Shown: positions 1 through 7,512 of the stretch, piece after piece
Layout of the letters: every line of letters begins with the position of its first letter
Numbering within the stretch: position 1 is the stretch's first letter
NCBI RefSeq assembly: GCF_040605635.1
Contig: NZ_JBEXDG010000003.1
Coordinates: 1-64,000 of the forward strand
Direction: 5' to 3'
DNA length: 64,000 nt
Origin: Dactylosporangium sp040605635
GTDB taxonomy: Bacteria > Actinomycetota > Actinomycetes > Mycobacteriales > Micromonosporaceae
Made by a program: the position numbers and the translations under genes
Notes under the pieces: model-generated
The model's input: only the letters and a program-made list of their open reading frames with translations
Databases searched by the model: none
Told to the model about the DNA's origin: nothing

Positions 1-141
1 CCGCCCACGATCCAAAGACCGCGGCACGGGGTCAATCAATTGGCACTGGCTTAACAAGCACCCTGTTGAGTTCTCAAACAACCAACACACACCGCAGACC
101 TTGACTGTTGTCAGTCTCGGATCTTCCGGGGCATTTCTTAC
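1..141 (-). other. rRNA operon leader (5' end of rrn transcript, minus strand)
   Basis: Read on the minus strand, this stretch contains TTTGAGAACTCAACAGGGTGC (reverse complement of about 58-78), which matches the conserved leader box found upstream of 16S rRNA in actinobacteria (processing/antitermination region). It is followed by A/T-richer sequence running off the left edge. The mature 16S gene must begin beyond base 1 and is not in the window. The tyrS gene immediately upstream is a common neighbour of an rRNA operon in Micromonosporaceae. The identification rests on the leader box and on the promoters behind it. Confidence 0.8.
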
Positions 142-147
142 CGTTCT

Positions 148-176
148 AGTTTAGCATATCCGCTTTGCGGTGTCAA
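148..176 (-). promoter_or_regulatory. rRNA promoter, proximal (near-consensus)
   Basis: On the minus strand a perfect -35 box TTGACA (171-176) is followed after exactly 17 bases by TAAACT (148-153). It lies about 70 bases before the conserved leader box and is the strongest promoter-like sequence in the window. Confidence 0.8.
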
Positions 177-323
177 GTCCGGCTCGCCGTACTTTGTCCC
201 GTTTCACGGACACACAACAACTCTTCCGGTAGCCCGGCCGAGTGTCGTATGGTGTCGGCAGGACGTCCGCTGCGGCTCGTTTGAGCGACCCGCTTGCCTC
301 GTCCGTGTCCCTGCCGGGGGTAA

Positions 324-352
324 ACCTTACCCGCTTCGCGTCCCGCATCCAA
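324..352 (-). promoter_or_regulatory. rRNA promoter candidate, second
   Basis: Minus strand TTGGAT (347-352), 17 bases, TAAGGT (324-329). The -35 box and its upstream CGATTTGG context are shared with the candidate at 487-515, so the two look like duplicated promoters. Confidence 0.55.
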
Positions 353-486
353 ATCGACGAAGTCGACTGCTTGCTGTCCGCCCCACGGGCACGACCTTCG
401 GCCGGTCACCCGGTCTCTGGCCGTTCGAGCTTCCGGCAGGCCGTCCGTCGCGTCTTGCGCGCCGCCCGTTTCCCTGCCGGTCATCT

Positions 487-515
487 ACGTTACCCGGCTT
501 CCCGATCACCACCAA
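487..515 (-). promoter_or_regulatory. rRNA promoter candidate, third
   Basis: Minus strand TTGGTG (510-515), 17 bases, TAACGT (487-492). It closely resembles the candidate at 324-352 in both boxes and spacing. Confidence 0.5.
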
Positions 516-594
516 ATCGATCACTCACTCGGTGGTGGTCCTGGTGCCCTGTCGCGCAGAGCGCCACCGGGCAGGTGCCCCGTGGCGCTCGCAA

Positions 595-624
595 AAGCTA
601 CGTGGATCGCTGCGACAGAGTCAA
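595..624 (-). promoter_or_regulatory. rRNA promoter candidate, distal
   Basis: Minus strand TTGACT (619-624), 18 bases, TAGCTT (595-600). The -35 box begins only a few bases after the tyrS stop codon, so the rRNA promoter array starts directly behind tyrS. About 450 bases between the tyrS stop and the leader hold this tandem array and no gene. Confidence 0.5.
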
Positions 625-631
625 ATCGAGG

Positions 632-1900
632 TCAGTCCGAGCCGAGCTCGACCCCGGCGAACGTCCGCTTTCCCTTTCGCAGCACCAGAAGACCACCAGC
701 GAGGGCCCGCTCCGCGGGGACGATCTCCTCCGCGTCGGTCACCCGCTCGTTGTTCACGTACGCACCGCCTTCGGCAACCGTCCTGCGTGCCTCGTTGCGA
801 CTGCTGACCAGGCCTGCCGCGATGAACAGATCAGCCACCGAGGTGCCTGGCGCCACCCGTACCAACCCTGCCTCGGACAATGCGGCCCGCAGTGTCGACG
901 CGGAAAGCGTCGCGAGCTCCCCGCGGCCGAACAGCGCCTGCGAAGCGCCGATCACCTGCTCCGTCTCGTGCGCACCGTGCACGATCCGGGTGATCTCCTC
1001 GGCGAGCCGGCGCTGCCCGAGCCGGGCGGCGGGGCGGTCGGCCGTCTCCTTCTCCAGGGCCTCGATCTCCTCCCTGGACAGGAACGTCAGCTTGCGCAGC
1101 AGCCCGCCGACCAGGTCGTCCTCGAGGTTCACGAAGTACTGGTACAGCGCGTACGGCGACGTCATCGACGGATCCATCCACAGGCTTCCGCCGCCGGTGG
1201 ACTTGCCGAGCTTGTCCCCCGCGCTGTTGACCAGCAGCGGCGTCGCCAGCAGGTGCACCGATTCGCCGGTCACCCGGCGGATGAGATCCGTGCCCGCCGT
1301 CAGGTTGCCCCACTGGTCGCTGCCACCCGTCTGCAGGCGGCACCCGTGCCGGCGGAACAACTCCAGAAAGTCCATGCCCTGCAGGATCTGGTAGCTGAAC
1401 TCGGTGTAGCTGATGCCCGCGTCGGAATTGAGGCGGGCGCTCACGGCGTCCTTGGTCAGCATCTTGTTGACCCGGAAGTACTTGCCGATGTCGCGTAGGA
1501 AGTCGATCGCGGACATGGGCGCGGTCCAGTCGAGATTGTTGACCATCCGCGCCGCGTTGTCGCCGGTGAAGTCGAGGAACGGCTCGATCTGCCCGCGGAT
1601 CCGCTCCACCCACTCCGCGACCGTGTCCGCCGAGTTGAGCTGGCGCTCCGCGGTCGGGCGCGGGTCGCCGATCAGGCCCGTCGCCCCGCCGACCAGCGCC
1701 AGGGGTCGATGGCCCGCGAGCTGGAGCCGGCGCACGGTCTGGATCTGCAGGAAGTTGCCGATGTGCAGGCTCGGCGCGGTGGGGTCGAAGCCGCAGTAAT
1801 ACGTCAGCGGCCCCTTCGCCATCTCGGCGCGCAATTCGTCGAGGTCCGTCGAAAGCGCGATCAGGCCACGCCATTGCAGATCATCAAGCACATCGGTCAC
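632..1900 (-). CDS. tyrS: Tyrosyl-tRNA synthetase
   Basis: Charges tRNA-Tyr with tyrosine in the cytoplasm. The 422-residue length is normal for the bacterial TyrRS. Class I signatures are visible: HIGN at residues 46-49 (HIGH motif) and KLGKS at 230-234 (KMSKS loop). The tyrosine-binding GFDPTAPSLHIG segment and TGGSDQWGN are present. The last ~70 residues form an S4-type RNA-binding domain, with EARRTVAEGGAYVNN and ending in LRKGKRTFAGV. The start is GTG at 1900. The gene lies directly upstream of the rRNA promoters. Divergent from the mhuD-type gene with 119 bases between them. Confidence 0.97.
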   Translation of the reverse strand: MTDVLDDLQWRGLIALSTDLDELRAEMAKGPLTYYCGFDPTAPSLHIGNFLQIQTVRRLQLAGHRPLALVGGATGLIGDPRPTAERQLNSADTVAEWVERIRGQIEPFLDFTGDNAARMVNNLDWTAPMSAIDFLRDIGKYFRVNKMLTKDAVSARLNSDAGISYTEFSYQILQGMDFLELFRRHGCRLQTGGSDQWGNLTAGTDLIRRVTGESVHLLATPLLVNSAGDKLGKSTGGGSLWMDPSMTSPYALYQYFVNLEDDLVGGLLRKLTFLSREEIEALEKETADRPAARLGQRRLAEEITRIVHGAHETEQVIGASQALFGRGELATLSASTLRAALSEAGLVRVAPGTSVADLFIAAGLVSSRNEARRTVAEGGAYVNNERVTDAEEIVPAERALAGGLLVLRKGKRTFAGVELGSD

Positions 1901-2019
1901 GCCGCGATTCTCGCACCCGTCCCTTGCCCCGGCCCACCGACTTGTCGTCGTCCGCGGCGTCGGTACCGCCGAAGCCCGGCCGACGGGAAATGTCGGTGGG
2001 GGTCGCTAGGGTTGGTGGC

Positions 2020-2340
2020 ATGGCGGTTGTGAAGATCAACGCGATCGAGGTCCCTGCAGGTGCCGGCCCTGAGCTGGAGCGACGGTTCGGCGCGCGGCAC
2101 GGTGCCGTGGAGGGGTCGAAGGGGTTCCTGGGCTTCGAGCTGCTGCGCCCCGTGGCCGGCGAGACCCGCTACTTCGTCTACACGCGGTGGGAGACCGAGG
2201 AGGACTTCCAGGCGTGGGCGAAGGGGCCCGCGATGGAGGCGCACTCGGGTGAGCGGGCCAAGCCGGTCGCGTCCGGGTCCAGCCTGCTGGAGTTCGAGGT
2301 CGTGCAGAGCGCCGACCCGGCACCCGCCGCCGAGGGCTGA
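2020..2340 (+). CDS. mhuD: MhuD-type haem-degrading monooxygenase
   Basis: A 106-residue ABM-fold protein that follows the mycobacterial haem-degrading enzyme MhuD almost residue by residue (KINAIEVPAGAGPELE near the N-terminus, SLLEFEV near the C-terminus). The residues used by MhuD for haem binding and catalysis are kept: Asn7, Arg26, Trp66, His75. MhuD opens haem without releasing CO and frees iron; the same chemistry is inferred here. A longer upstream in-frame start exists, but TAGGGT (2007-2012) lies exactly seven bases before the ATG at 2020, which suggests a leaderless transcript and fixes the start. The next gene begins three bases after the stop, so the two are likely co-transcribed. 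Confidence 0.85.
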   Translation: MAVVKINAIEVPAGAGPELERRFGARHGAVEGSKGFLGFELLRPVAGETRYFVYTRWETEEDFQAWAKGPAMEAHSGERAKPVASGSSLLEFEVVQSADPAPAAEG

Positions 2341-2343
2341 GGC

Positions 2344-3840
2344 GTGGAGCGCTTCGTCCTGTTCCCCGGCCGCCATCACCTGCTGACCAGGTTCCAGGCG
2401 GAATACCTGCGCGGGCTCGCCGGTGACGGCGGGCGGACGGTCGTGTGGGCGGTGACGAGCGCCAACCATCAGAACACCAAACGCAACCCCGTCGGCTATG
2501 ACCGGCGGCAGGCGGCGATCGAGCGGTTCAGCGTCCAGGAGGGGCTGCGGTCCCTGGTGGTGCCCGTGTTCGACACCGCGCACACCGACCGGTTCGCCGA
2601 CGTCACCCTCAAGAGTGTCGAGTCGGTGCTCGGCCGGACCCTGACCCCGCACGACACGGTGGTGGCGTGCTCGACGCCCGAGGTCGCGACGATGTATGCC
2701 GAGCTCGGGTTCACGATCGCCGGCGTCGAGGCCGAGCACGACCCGGTGCCGGACCGGCCGTGGGACGCGCTGCTGCGGCTCGCCGCCGGCGACCCCGCCT
2801 GGCGGGAGGCGGCGCACCCGGCGAGCGTCGACGTCTTCGACCGGTATCGGCTCGGCGAGCAGGTCGCCCAGGTCGTCAACGACCCGGTCGTCGGCGAGGA
2901 GGGCGGCCTCACCACCACCCGTGACTACCGCACCTATGCCGAGGCGTTCGAGGCCAGCGCCGAGCGCAAGTGGGATCTCGTGCGCCGGCACGTGCGCCCG
3001 GGCAGGATCGTCGACGTCGGCTGTGGCGCCGGGGCGGTCCTCGCCCTCGCCGACCGGGAGCCGGCGCTGCGCGAGAGCGACCTGATCGGCGTCGAGGTCG
3101 CCAGGCACCTGTTCGAGGAGTGCGTGCACCGCAAGGCGCAGGGCTGGTTCACCAACCCCAACGTCTACTTCTACTGCCGCAATGTGCTGGGCGGCGCCGT
3201 GTTCGCGCCGCGGTCGGTCGACACGACGCTGACGTTCGCGCTGACGCACGAGATCTGGTCCTATGGGCAGCGGATGGACTCGCTGCGCCGCTTCGCGCAG
3301 GCCATCTATGACCACACGGTCCCCGGCGGCGTCTGGATCAACTCCGACGTGTGCGGCCCCGACAACCGCGACCTGCGGGTGCGGCTCGCGCTGCAGGGTG
3401 CCCCCGCGGAAGCGCTCGCGGACCTCTCGGGCATGTCCCGCGACGAGATCGCCGCGCACGTCGAGGGGCTGCCCACCCGGGCGCGGCTGGAGCGGTTCGC
3501 CGCCGACTTCCACTTCCCGCTGCCGTTCGACGCCCGGCCCGACGGCACCGTCGGGATCGCCCTCGGCGACGCGATGGAGTTCCTCACCCACAAGGACTAT
3601 CCCGACAACTGGCTGTCGGAGGCGCACGAGCAGTTCTGCGGCCTGGAGTTCGCCGACTGGAAGGCGCTGCTGACCGACATCGGCTTCGAGGTCGACGGCG
3701 CGTCGCACTCGTGGCGCAACGACTGGATCGTCGAACATCGGGTAGCTCCGGTCGCGGCGCTGTCGGCCCTGGACGGCACACCGCTGCCGTGGCCGGACAC
3801 GCATGTGCTGCTGGTCGCCCGCCGGCCGCTCAACACCTGA
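2344..3840 (+). CDS. NMNAT-like nucleotidyltransferase / SAM methyltransferase fusion protein
   Basis: 498 residues in two parts. Residues 1 to about 135 resemble the nicotinamide-nucleotide adenylyltransferase (NadM) fold: an N-terminal PGRHHLLTRFQAEYL (compare GRFQPxHxGH), TSANHQNTKRNP with a following Arg/Ile stretch (compare SAxxxxTxxNP) and CSTPEVATMYAELGF (compare SNNPxVxxLFxxxGF). Residues about 200-380 are a class I SAM-dependent methyltransferase with glycine-rich motif I VDVGCGAGAV near residue 224. Starts at GTG 2344, three bases after mhuD, so probably translationally coupled. Substrate unknown. The fold match of the N-terminal part is by eye and less certain than the methyltransferase part; it may have lost catalysis. 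Confidence 0.65.
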   Translation: MERFVLFPGRHHLLTRFQAEYLRGLAGDGGRTVVWAVTSANHQNTKRNPVGYDRRQAAIERFSVQEGLRSLVVPVFDTAHTDRFADVTLKSVESVLGRTLTPHDTVVACSTPEVATMYAELGFTIAGVEAEHDPVPDRPWDALLRLAAGDPAWREAAHPASVDVFDRYRLGEQVAQVVNDPVVGEEGGLTTTRDYRTYAEAFEASAERKWDLVRRHVRPGRIVDVGCGAGAVLALADREPALRESDLIGVEVARHLFEECVHRKAQGWFTNPNVYFYCRNVLGGAVFAPRSVDTTLTFALTHEIWSYGQRMDSLRRFAQAIYDHTVPGGVWINSDVCGPDNRDLRVRLALQGAPAEALADLSGMSRDEIAAHVEGLPTRARLERFAADFHFPLPFDARPDGTVGIALGDAMEFLTHKDYPDNWLSEAHEQFCGLEFADWKALLTDIGFEVDGASHSWRNDWIVEHRVAPVAALSALDGTPLPWPDTHVLLVARRPLNT

Positions 3841-3872
3841 CCCTTTTTCCGCACTTTGCCGAGGTGGTGCAC

Positions 3873-4829
3873 GTGAAAGCGCTGCGGTATTCCGAGTACG
3901 GTCCGCCGAGCGTCCTGCACATCGTCGACGTGCCCGAGCCGCAGCCGGGGCCGGGACAGATCCGGATCCGGGTGCGTGCCGTCGGCATCAACCCGTTCGA
4001 CTGGAAGGTCCGCAGCGGCGCCTTCGGCGACACGACCCCGACCCGGCTGCCGGTGATCCCGCACGGCGACGTGTCCGGCGTCGTGGACGCCGTCGGCCCC
4101 GCCCTTCCCGCCGACGCACCTGACGCCGCGGGCTCTTCCGCCGTCCCGGGGGGCGGTGCGGGCGTGCGGGTGGGTGACGAGGTGTTCGGGCTGGCCGCCG
4201 GTGGGGGCGCGGCGGCGTTCGCGGTGCTGAAGCTGTGGGTGGCGAAGCCGCCGGGGATGTCGTTCGAGGAGGCCGCCGGCCTGCCCGGGGTCGTCGAGGC
4301 CGCCGGCCGTGGTCTGGCACTCCTCGGCCTTGAGAAGGGCCAGACCATCGTCGTCAACGGCGCCGCCGGCGGCGTCGGCATCGCCGCCACCCAGCTCGCC
4401 GTCGCCCGCGGCGCGACCGTCATCGGCACCGCCAGCGAACGCAACCACGACTTCCTGCGCTCGATCGGCGCTGTCCCCGTCACGTATGGCGAAGGTCTCG
4501 CCGACCGCGTCCGCGCCGTCGCGCCGCAGGGCGTCGACGTCGCTCTCGACGCCGCCGGCCACGGCGCCGTCGCCGAGCTCGTCGCGCTCACCGGCGTCCC
4601 CTCCGACGTGGTCAGCCTCGCCGACTTCGACGCACCGAAGCTCGGCGCCCGCGTCACCGACGGTTCGGAGGGCCGCGCCTGGCAGACCCTGGACGAGGCC
4701 GCCGACCTCTACCGGCAGGGCCGGTTCACGATGCCGGTCGAGCGGGTCTTCCCGCTGTCGGAGGCGGCCGCCGCGCACGACCTGAGCCAGTCCGGCCACG
4801 TCCGCGGCAAGGTCATCCTCGTTCCCTGA
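3873..4829 (+). CDS. Quinone oxidoreductase-like zinc-free MDR dehydrogenase
   Basis: 318 residues of the medium-chain dehydrogenase/reductase family. It has the N-terminal GroES-like part (MKALRYSEYGPPSVLHIVD, NPFDWKVRSG) and the NAD(P)H-binding motif NGAAGGVGIAATQLA near residue 162. The C-terminus ends in the usual VRGKVILVP. No structural zinc cysteines are present, which is typical of the QOR/NADPH:quinone reductase branch. GTG at 3873 is preferred because GAGG sits at 3861-3864; GTGs at 3864 and 3867 lie inside that site. It follows the fusion gene after 32 bases and could share its transcript. Confidence 0.85.
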   Translation: MKALRYSEYGPPSVLHIVDVPEPQPGPGQIRIRVRAVGINPFDWKVRSGAFGDTTPTRLPVIPHGDVSGVVDAVGPALPADAPDAAGSSAVPGGGAGVRVGDEVFGLAAGGGAAAFAVLKLWVAKPPGMSFEEAAGLPGVVEAAGRGLALLGLEKGQTIVVNGAAGGVGIAATQLAVARGATVIGTASERNHDFLRSIGAVPVTYGEGLADRVRAVAPQGVDVALDAAGHGAVAELVALTGVPSDVVSLADFDAPKLGARVTDGSEGRAWQTLDEAADLYRQGRFTMPVERVFPLSEAAAAHDLSQSGHVRGKVILVP

Positions 4830-4834
4830 CCGCG

Positions 4835-4930
4835 CCTCCGGAGCGGCCCGCCTCCGGAGCGGCCCGGACCCGGAGCGGCCCGGACCCGGAGCGGCCCGGA
4901 CCCGGAGCGGCCCGGACCCGGAGCGGCCCG
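4835..4930. repeat. Six-copy 16-bp tandem repeat
   Basis: Six head-to-tail 16-base units with no spacers: two of CCTCCGGAGCGGCCCG (4835-4866) followed by four of GACCCGGAGCGGCCCG (4867-4930). The array fills the gap between two convergent genes. The core CCGGAGCGG resembles the CCGGAGCG core of the operon-junction repeats elsewhere in the window. It is not a CRISPR array, as there are no spacers. Confidence 0.95.
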
Positions 4931-4943
4931 GATCTTCCAGGAG

Positions 4944-5723
4944 TCAGGTGCCGGGGAGCTCGACCGGCGACGGGTCCGGACGCTTGGGGAAGCGGTCGTC
5001 GCCGGACGACTTTCCGCGCAGATGCCGGCCGACCCACGGCAGCAGGTGCCGGCGTCCCCACGCCAGCTCCGCCCGCAGCACCTCGTGCCTGCGGCGCAAC
5101 GGCGCGGCCGGCATCGGCAACGTCCACGTGTCGTCGGTGCCGGGCAGACCCGCGGCATGGGCGAGGGCGGCCGCGATGCGTTCGTGGCCGGCGCTGTTGG
5201 CGTGCAGCCGGTCGTCGCTCCACAGCCGCGGGTCGGACGCGACCGGGTAGGCGCCGAGGTCGAGCAGCACCGCCCCGCTGTCCGCGCACGCCTTGCGGAT
5301 CGCGGCGTTGAGAGCGAGGACCCGGCCGCGCAGCGGCTTCGCGATCGGCATCACAGGCGCCGGGTCGGGCAGCGTGAACGTGAGGACCGTCGCGCCCCGG
5401 CCGACGAGCGCCTCCTGCATCGCGCGGAGGTCACCGGCGACGGCGGCGACGTCGAACGAGCCGCGCAGGATGTCGTTCATGCCGGCGACGACCGTGGCGA
5501 GGTCGGGTGCGAGATCCAGCGCCGGCCGCAGTTGCTCCGACCGGATCCGGGCGGTGGTGCGGCCCCGGATCGCCAGGTTCGCGTACTCGAGCGGATGCCC
5601 GGGCTGCGCGCGGGCGACGTGGGTGGCGAAGCGGTCCGCCCACCCCCGGTAGCCGCCGGCGCCGTCCGGATCGTCCATGCCCTCGGTGGTGCTGTCGCCG
5701 ATCGCCACGTACCGGTGGAACAT
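4944..5723 (-). CDS. GDSL-family esterase/lipase
   Basis: 259 residues, SGNH hydrolase fold. Block I is AIGDSTTEG (residues 7-15, nucleophile Ser11), the oxyanion region contains VVAGMNDIL (block III, GxND), and the C-terminal DDRLHANSAGH carries the Asp/His pair. No signal peptide, so it is probably cytoplasmic. The substrate cannot be read from sequence. ATG 5723 is fixed by a TGATG overlap with the stop of the upstream HxlR regulator, so the two genes are translationally coupled. Convergent with the MDR gene across the 16-bp repeat array. Confidence 0.85.
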   Translation of the reverse strand: MFHRYVAIGDSTTEGMDDPDGAGGYRGWADRFATHVARAQPGHPLEYANLAIRGRTTARIRSEQLRPALDLAPDLATVVAGMNDILRGSFDVAAVAGDLRAMQEALVGRGATVLTFTLPDPAPVMPIAKPLRGRVLALNAAIRKACADSGAVLLDLGAYPVASDPRLWSDDRLHANSAGHERIAAALAHAAGLPGTDDTWTLPMPAAPLRRRHEVLRAELAWGRRHLLPWVGRHLRGKSSGDDRFPKRPDPSPVELPGT

Positions 5724-6094
5724 CACGCACCCCCGCGGGCGTAGTCGTCGCGGGCGTCGAGGACCGCGGGAAGGTGCTCGGCCACCCAGACGCGGCAGGC
5801 GTCCATGGCGGGGAACAGGGTCCGGCCGAGGGGCGTCAGCGCGTACTCGACGCGCGGCGGGACCTCGGCGTACGCGGTCCGCGTGATCATGCCGTCGCGT
5901 TCGAGCGCGCGCAGCGTCTCGGCGAGGACCTTCGCGGAGACGCGGCGCATCGGCACCCGTAGCTCGGAGAAGCGCCGTGGCCCGTCCCGCAGGCAGACCA
6001 GCACCATCCCGCCCCACTTGGGACCGATCTGGAACGGCGTGGCGTTCGACGGGCACGCGGGGTCGAACAGGTCGCGCGGTAGCGGTTCGCTCAC
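5723..6094 (-). CDS. HxlR-family winged-helix regulator
   Basis: 123 residues. After an N-terminal segment with a cysteine (DPACPSNATPFQIGPKWGGMVL) it shows the typical HxlR pattern FSELRVPMRRVSAKVLAETLRALERDGMITRTAYAEVPPRVEY split over helices, with YALTPLGRTL as the wing end. Many HxlR proteins sense quinones, aldehydes or oxidants through such a cysteine. The start is GTG 6094, with TACGTT seven bases before it, suggesting a leaderless message. Divergent from the NAD(P)-binding protein, whose promoter it may control; overlaps the esterase start. Confidence 0.85.
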   Translation of the reverse strand: MSEPLPRDLFDPACPSNATPFQIGPKWGGMVLVCLRDGPRRFSELRVPMRRVSAKVLAETLRALERDGMITRTAYAEVPPRVEYALTPLGRTLFPAMDACRVWVAEHLPAVLDARDDYARGGA

Positions 6095-6163
6095 GCAGCC
6101 GAACGTAGCGCACCCCTCGGTTACCTTGCAGTTACCGGCGTCTCGCGTTCTACGGTCCCCGGC
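6095..6163. promoter_or_regulatory. Divergent hxlR / oxidoreductase promoter region with repeat
   Basis: Both flanking genes have a -10-like box seven bases from the start codon: AACGTA (6102-6107, read TACGTT on the minus strand) for the regulator and TACGGT (6151-6156) for the oxidoreductase. Between them is GGTTACCTTGCAGTTACC (6119-6136), a direct repeat of GTTACC, the likely HxlR operator. TTGCAG (6126-6131) could act as a -35 box for the plus-strand gene, although the 19-base spacing is long. Confidence 0.5.
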
Positions 6164-6799
6164 ATGACCTCTTTGGTGGTGTTCGGAGCGGGTGGACGGG
6201 CCGGCCGGCGGATCACGGCCGGCGCCCGGGAACGCGGACTGCGGGTGACGCCGGTCGTGCGTGACCCGGGCCGGTATCCGGGCCTGGCGGGCGCGGTCGC
6301 CGGCGACGTGACGGACGCGGCGTCGGTCGCGGCCGCCGCCGCCGGGCACGACGTCGCGGTCAGCGCGGTCTACACCGCCGACGTCGACCCGGCCCGCCTG
6401 TACGGCGACGGCACCCGCTCCCTCCTCGACGGCCTGTCCCGCGCCGGGGTCGGGCGGCTGCTGGTGGTCGGGCTGGCGACGACCCTCGTGGGCGCCGACG
6501 GCGCGAAGGTGTACGAGGCCGCCGACTTCCCCGACGCCTACCGCCCGTTCTCGCTCGGCCGCGCGGCGGAGCTGACGGCCCTCGAGGCCGGCGGCGACCT
6601 GGTGGACTGGGTGCTGTTCACGCCGACGATGCACCTGGTCGACGGGCCCGGCACCGGCGCCTACGAGGTCTTCGACGACCGCCGGCTGGTGGACGGGACG
6701 ACGACGTACACGGATCTCGCGGCGGCGATGCTGGACGAGGCGGTGTCCCCCGCGCACCACCGCACCCAGCTCACCGTCCGGAGCCGGCCCGCTCCCTGA
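6164..6799 (+). CDS. NAD(P)-binding NmrA/SDR-like oxidoreductase
   Basis: 211 residues with an atypical short-chain dehydrogenase fold: N-terminal dinucleotide motif VVFGAGGRAGRRI (residues 4-16), a DVTDAASVAAA segment after beta-3, and VVGLATTLVG. The YxxxK dyad of classical SDRs is not evident, placing it with NmrA-like/NAD(P)H-binding (YwnB/YhfK-type) proteins. Co-oriented away from the HxlR gene, which probably regulates it. A role in stress or redox response is inferred from this pairing only. A TACGGT box seven bases before ATG 6164 suggests a leaderless transcript. Confidence 0.8.
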   Translation: MTSLVVFGAGGRAGRRITAGARERGLRVTPVVRDPGRYPGLAGAVAGDVTDAASVAAAAAGHDVAVSAVYTADVDPARLYGDGTRSLLDGLSRAGVGRLLVVGLATTLVGADGAKVYEAADFPDAYRPFSLGRAAELTALEAGGDLVDWVLFTPTMHLVDGPGTGAYEVFDDRRLVDGTTTYTDLAAAMLDEAVSPAHHRTQLTVRSRPAP

Positions 6800-6833
6800 A
6801 AGGCCGCCCGGACCGCCGCGCGCGGGGCCTGCG

Positions 6834-7448
6834 TCACGACTGGGCGAACGCCTCGAACTGCTCGGCCACGCCGGCCAGGTCGTCCTGCACCGACTCGTCC
6901 CGCTCGTCGCCGACCACGGTCTCCAGACGCCAGCGGCGCTGCTCGGGCACGAACGAGACGCGGATCGACGACCCGTCGCCGCGCCACAGCACAGCCGACG
7001 GATTACCGGCGTCGAGCCGGCCGAGGAACTCGCGGATGTCCTCGCCGGTCGGATGGTGCGCGAGCGAACCGTCCTCGGTCGACAGCCGCGGCACCGGTAC
7101 GCGCAGCAGCCGGCGTGGCTGCCACAGTGCGGCAGGCTGGTGCCGGCCGGGCCGCTGGAAGCAGAGCAGCTCGCACTCGTCGGCGAGCTTGTGCACGAGA
7201 TGCAGCGGCTCCTCCGGCGTGTCCGGCTGGAGGCTCAGCAGCACGTGCGTGTCCGCCGCGACGACCGGCCCGGCCAACCACGCCGCGTCGATCCCGGCGA
7301 GCACCTCGCGGTGGAACCGCTCGATCCCCGGGTCCGGCGTGGCCCATCCCGTGTCACCGCGCCGCAGCGCCTCGAACCGGTCGACGCCCTGCTCAACGGT
7401 GATCGGCCGGCCCTCGAACCAGACACCGACCTCGATCAGTTCTGCCAT
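6834..7448 (-). CDS. Conserved hypothetical protein
   Basis: 204 residues, acidic, no signal peptide or membrane segment, no family recognised. Distinct stretches are ITVEQGVDRFEALRRGDTGW near the N-terminus and AVLWRGDGSSIRVSFVPEQRRWRLETV near the C-terminus, which looks like a small beta-rich domain. ATG 7448 has ACCGTA (TACGGT on the minus strand) eight bases upstream. Codon use and third-position GC are like those of its neighbours, supporting a real gene. Confidence 0.6.
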   Translation of the reverse strand: MAELIEVGVWFEGRPITVEQGVDRFEALRRGDTGWATPDPGIERFHREVLAGIDAAWLAGPVVAADTHVLLSLQPDTPEEPLHLVHKLADECELLCFQRPGRHQPAALWQPRRLLRVPVPRLSTEDGSLAHHPTGEDIREFLGRLDAGNPSAVLWRGDGSSIRVSFVPEQRRWRLETVVGDERDESVQDDLAGVAEQFEAFAQS

Positions 7449-7512
7449 GGAAGACCACCGTACGGAACCGCCAGAAACCGGCGCAACTCAGCCACGCAGC
7501 GTCTCTGGTCGA

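Noticed and set aside
4835..4930. CRISPR-like array
   Set aside because: Units are directly adjacent without spacers and there are no cas genes.
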